This document shows positions 5,812 to 8,105 of a stretch of 8,105 nt of DNA, in pieces. The stretch's first letter is position 1. Each line of letters begins with the position of its first letter. The notes under the pieces are model-generated. The model did not search any database, had not been told where the DNA came from, and saw only the letters and a program-made list of their open reading frames with translations. The stretch covers positions 1 through 8,105 of the forward strand of contig JBBSET010000090.1 of NCBI GenBank assembly GCA_038239485.1, written 5' to 3'. The position numbers and the translations under genes were made by a program. Source of the stretch: DASQEH01 sp038239485. Lineage in GTDB: Bacteria; Actinomycetota; Actinomycetes; Propionibacteriales; Nocardioidaceae.

Positions 5812-6242
5812 CGTCGACCGGACCGCACCGACTTGGGCGACACCAGCTTGGTGGCGGACCAGTCGGGACCGGCAGCGAGGCTCGTCGTCGTGGACAGCCC
5901 GGCCGTGGGCGCCGCCTCGGCGATGTCGTGAGCATCCACGTAGTTGGCCCGGCCCACCTTGGGCGTGAGCAGCCAGATCATCCCGCCGTCCGCGAGGTCG
6001 GTGAGCGAGTCCACCAGGCCGTCGACCAGGTCGCCGTCGTCGTTGCGCCACCACAGGAGAACGGCGTCCACCACGTCTCCGTACCTGTCGTCGACCAGGG
6101 AGGCGCCGACGGCAGCCTCGATGTCGCTGCGGAGCCCTTCGTCGATGTCCTCGTCCCAGCCAAGCTCCTGAACCACCATGCCTGGCTGAAACCCGAACCG
6201 ACCGACCGGTCCGATGTCCGCGCCACCCGCGGTCGCGCTCAC
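5808..6242 (-). CDS. DUF3052 family protein (Rv2239c-like), function unknown
   Basis: A 144-residue acidic, soluble protein with no signal peptide or membrane segment. The recognisable DUF3052 features are QELGWDEDID (25-34), LVDDRYGDVVDAVLLWWR (49-66), then GDLVDGLVDSL, the IWLLTPKVGR strand (89-98) and DIAEAAPTAGLSTT (106-119). The family is nearly confined to actinobacteria and I know no proven biochemical role. The GTG at 6242 is a safe start: GGAGGAGG ends 7 bases upstream, and family members begin close to it. It is the first gene of a two-gene unit with ahpE and diverges from aceE, as in M. tuberculosis. The four-base overlap with ahpE implies shared production and perhaps a related task in redox or stress physiology, which is inference from context only. 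Confidence 0.9.
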   Translation of the reverse strand: MSATAGGADIGPVGRFGFQPGMVVQELGWDEDIDEGLRSDIEAAVGASLVDDRYGDVVDAVLLWWRNDDGDLVDGLVDSLTDLADGGMIWLLTPKVGRANYVDAHDIAEAAPTAGLSTTTSLAAGPDWSATKLVSPKSVRSGRR

Positions 6243-6249
6243 GAAAGGT

Positions 6250-6257
6250 CCTCCTCC
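6250..6257 (-). promoter_or_regulatory. Ribosome binding site of the DUF3052 gene
   Basis: GGAGGAGG on the minus strand, 7 bases before the GTG at 6242. It is nearly perfect and settles the start of the DUF3052 gene. Confidence 0.8.
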
Positions 6258-6297
6258 TGGTCGGCGCAACTGTCATGCGCCTTTGACGCAGGGTAGT

Positions 6298-6313
6298 CCA
6301 CCGCGAACGGTGG
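6298..6313. repeat. Perfect 6-bp inverted repeat in the aceE/DUF3052 divergent spacer
   Basis: CCACCG-CGAA-CGGTGG. Flanking CAACTG (6267-6272) and CAGTTG (6314-6319) add an outer, asymmetric pair. As RNA from the minus strand it would be a short hairpin with a UUCG loop in the DUF3052 leader; as DNA it could be an operator. A TACCCT box (6290-6295, minus strand) sits just beside it. Which role, if any, is unknown. Confidence 0.5.
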
Positions 6314-6338
6314 CAGTTGTGCAAGCCCATCTCGCGAT

Positions 6339-6371
6339 CTCACGAATCGAATTATCCGACCATCGCGTGAG
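6339..6371. promoter_or_regulatory. Inverted repeat centred on a -10-like box (candidate operator)
   Basis: CTCACG (6339-6344) and CGTGAG (6366-6371) are perfect inverted half-sites 21 bases apart. The GATAAT box of the minus strand lies almost exactly in the middle. The arrangement would suit a dimeric repressor that blocks the DUF3052-ahpE promoter or serves both divergent genes. Six-base arms at this distance can arise by chance. Confidence 0.3.
6351..6356 (-). promoter_or_regulatory. Candidate -10 box for the DUF3052-ahpE operon
   Basis: GATAAT on the minus strand matches five of six bases of TATAAT in otherwise GC-rich DNA. It would start RNA near 6344 and give a leader of about 100 bases containing the 6298-6313 hairpin. 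No good -35 box is seen at 16-18 bases. The alternative is TACCCT at 6290-6295, with a shorter leader. Confidence 0.35.
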
Positions 6372-6480
6372 TACGGACGCCATTGGTGCCAGGATTGCTG
6401 GAAGTCCTCCGAACCTGGGGACCGCTGCTCCCTCTCCGACCGGCTCCGTGCGCGGTTGGGGAATCCACAACTTTGCGACG

Positions 6481-6486
6481 AGGAGG
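6481..6486 (+). promoter_or_regulatory. Ribosome binding site of aceE
   Basis: AGGAGG followed by ATGCAC and then GTG at 6493. The in-frame ATG at 6487 touches the site and is too close to be used, so the site selects the GTG. No convincing aceE promoter boxes are visible in the 120 bases upstream. Confidence 0.78.
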
Positions 6487-6492
6487 ATGCAC

Positions 6493-8105
6493 GTGGCATC
6501 CACTAGTGACCGGCCCCATGTGATCCACGAGGGCCTTCCGACACAGCTGCCGGATATCGACCCCGACGAGACCCAGGAATGGCTGGACTCGCTCGACGCC
6601 CTCCTGAACGAGCGTGGCAGGACGCGTGCGCGATACGTCATGCTCAAGCTGCTGGAGCGGGCCCGCCAGAACCAGGTCGGCGTCCCCGCGCTCCGCAGCA
6701 CCGACTACATCAACACGATCGCGCCCGAACGTGAGCCCTGGTTCCCCGGAGACGAGTACATCGAGCGCCGCATCCGCGCGTTCATCCGGTGGAACGCCGC
6801 GGTCATGGTCTCGAGGGCCAACCGCAAGGGCCTCGAGGTCGGTGGTCACATCGCGACCTACCAGTCGTCCGCAAGCCTGTACGAGGTCGGCTTCAACCAT
6901 TTCTTCCGGGGCAAGGACCACCCAGGCGGCGGCGACCACATTTTCATCCAGGGACACGCCTCACCCGGTATCTACTCGCGGGCGTTCCTCGAAGGCCGAC
7001 TCACCGAGGACCAGCTCGACGGTTTCCGCCAGGAGGTGTCGCGCGGCCCGGGCAAGGGGCTCTCGTCGTACCCGCACCCTCGTCTGATGCCGGACTTCTG
7101 GGAGTTCCCGACGGTGTCGATGGGCCTGACCGCCCTCAACTCGATCTATCAGGCGCGGTTCAACCGCTACCTGCACAACCGCGATATCAAGGACACCAGC
7201 CAGCAGCACGTCTGGGCGTTCCTCGGCGACGGCGAGATGGGTGAGCCGGAGTCGCTCGGCGCCATCGGCCTCGCGGCCCGCGAGGAGCTCGACAACCTCA
7301 CCTTCGTCATCAACTGCAACCTCCAGCAGCTCGACGGCCCGGTGCGCGGCAACGGCAAGATAATCCAGGAGCTCGAGTCGACCTTCCTCGGCGCCGGGTG
7401 GAACGTGATCAAGGTGGTCTGGGGCCGAGAGTGGGACGAGCTGCTCGCCCGCGATGTCGACGGGGTGCTCGTCAACAAGATGAACACCACCCCCGACGGC
7501 CAGTACCAGACGTACTCGGTCGAGACCGGTGAGTACATCCGGGAGAACTTCTTCGGCGGCGACCCGCGCCTGCGGAAGATGGTCGAGAACCTCAGCGACG
7601 AAGACATCTTGAACCTGCCGCGCGGCGGGCACGACTACCGCAAGGTGTACGCCGCCTTCAAGGCCGCGGCCGAGCACGTCGGTCAGCCGACGGTGATCCT
7701 GGCGCAGACGGTCAAGGGCTGGACGATCCATGCCCTCGAGGCCAAGAACGCCACCCATCAGATGAAGAAGCTCACCAAGAAGGACCTCAAGCAGTTCCGC
7801 GACCGGCTCTACCTGCCGATCTCCGACGAGGAGATCGACCGCGACGAGGTGGCGCCCTTCTACCACCCCGGAGTGGACTCGCCTGAGATCGAGTACATGC
7901 TCGAGCGCCGGCGTCAGCTCGGTGGCGGCTTGCCCGAGCGCCGAGTCAACCCGACCCCGATCAAGCTGCCCGGCGACGAGATGTATGCCGAGCTCAAGCA
8001 AGGCTCGGGAAAGCAGGCCATCGCGACCACGATGGCGTTCGTCCGGCTGCTTCGCGACCTGATGAAGGACCCCGAGATCGGCCACCGGATCGTGCCCATC
8101 GCGCC
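6493..8105 (+). CDS. aceE: Pyruvate dehydrogenase E1 component, homodimeric type (partial, 3' end outside the window)
   Basis: The first 537 codons of an enzyme usually about 900-930 residues long. AceE uses thiamine diphosphate to decarboxylate pyruvate and passes the acetyl group to the lipoyl arm of E2, feeding acetyl-CoA to the TCA cycle in the cytoplasm. Visible marks are STDYINTI (69-76), GGHIATYQSSASLYEVGFNH with H119 and H136, GQGH-type segment IQGHASPG with H155, and the cofactor motif beginning GDGEM at 245-249 (D246) and ending NCNLQ (N276, Q278), the equivalents of the E. coli Mg ligands. H422 in NATHQMKK corresponds to the mobile-loop histidine H407 of E. coli. RGGHDYRKVYAA and the frame remain intact to the edge. 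Residue 250 is Gly where many homologues have Asp (GDGEMDEP), probably harmless. The start is GTG 6493; the frame is open upstream to a GTG at 6367, which would add 42 unlikely residues. It diverges from DUF3052-ahpE. Confidence 0.96.
   Translation, partial: MASTSDRPHVIHEGLPTQLPDIDPDETQEWLDSLDALLNERGRTRARYVMLKLLERARQNQVGVPALRSTDYINTIAPEREPWFPGDEYIERRIRAFIRWNAAVMVSRANRKGLEVGGHIATYQSSASLYEVGFNHFFRGKDHPGGGDHIFIQGHASPGIYSRAFLEGRLTEDQLDGFRQEVSRGPGKGLSSYPHPRLMPDFWEFPTVSMGLTALNSIYQARFNRYLHNRDIKDTSQQHVWAFLGDGEMGEPESLGAIGLAAREELDNLTFVINCNLQQLDGPVRGNGKIIQELESTFLGAGWNVIKVVWGREWDELLARDVDGVLVNKMNTTPDGQYQTYSVETGEYIRENFFGGDPRLRKMVENLSDEDILNLPRGGHDYRKVYAAFKAAAEHVGQPTVILAQTVKGWTIHALEAKNATHQMKKLTKKDLKQFRDRLYLPISDEEIDRDEVAPFYHPGVDSPEIEYMLERRRQLGGGLPERRVNPTPIKLPGDEMYAELKQGSGKQAIATTMAFVRLLRDLMKDPEIGHRIVPIA

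Noticed and set aside
6352..6957. A 201-codon open frame on the minus strand
   Set aside because: It is antisense to the start of aceE and the spacer, with no family likeness.
6961..8085. A 374-codon open frame on the minus strand, rich in Leu, Val, Glu and Arg
   Set aside because: It mirrors the conserved aceE reading frame codon by codon; long antisense frames are expected opposite such GC-rich genes.

Overview
The window is high-GC DNA with actinobacterial codon use (strong G/C at third positions, GTG and possibly CTG starts, GGAGG-type ribosome binding sites). Protein likenesses and gene order suggest a Nocardioides-like member of the Actinomycetota; the genus is inference. The content is mostly conserved housekeeping. 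No mobile element, CRISPR array or phage gene is visible, and I do not see a clearly new system.

Left block (1-5056, minus strand, read right to left): a membrane glycosyltransferase of the GT39/ArnT-like type (3578-5056), a Nif3-family dinuclear-metal protein (2377-3537), a coiled-coil C4 zinc-ribbon protein (1605-2348), a bifunctional RNase HI/histidine-phosphatase (403-1593) and, after a 124-base gap with its own ribosome binding site, the N-terminus of an RNB-family ribonuclease that runs off the left edge (1-278). Nif3, zinc ribbon and RNase H-phosphatase are packed within 11-28 bases of each other and follow the order of M. tuberculosis Rv2230c-Rv2229c-Rv2228c, so they are probably one operon. 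The ribonuclease sequence loses the family's catalytic aspartates at the very edge of the window, where the sequence is suspiciously G/C-rich.

Middle (5057-5349): a tRNA-Val with anticodon TAC on the minus strand, only 37 bases upstream of the glycosyltransferase start, and a strong hairpin (5217-5257), probably the terminator of the peroxiredoxin operon upstream. The rest of 5168-5349 is a somewhat AT-richer spacer without a recognisable gene or promoter.

Right block (5350-8105): two minus-strand genes with an ATGA overlap, a DUF3052 protein (5808-6242) and an AhpE-type peroxiredoxin (5350-5811), diverge from aceE (6493 to the right edge, plus strand), the homodimeric pyruvate dehydrogenase E1. 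The same order exists in M. tuberculosis (Rv2238c ahpE, Rv2239c, Rv2241 aceE). The 250-base divergent spacer carries two inverted repeats and a good -10-like box, and is the most promising regulatory region here.

Together the genes cover RNA and RNA-DNA hybrid turnover, a conserved but poorly understood metal-protein pair, surface glycosylation, peroxide detoxification and entry of pyruvate into the TCA cycle.
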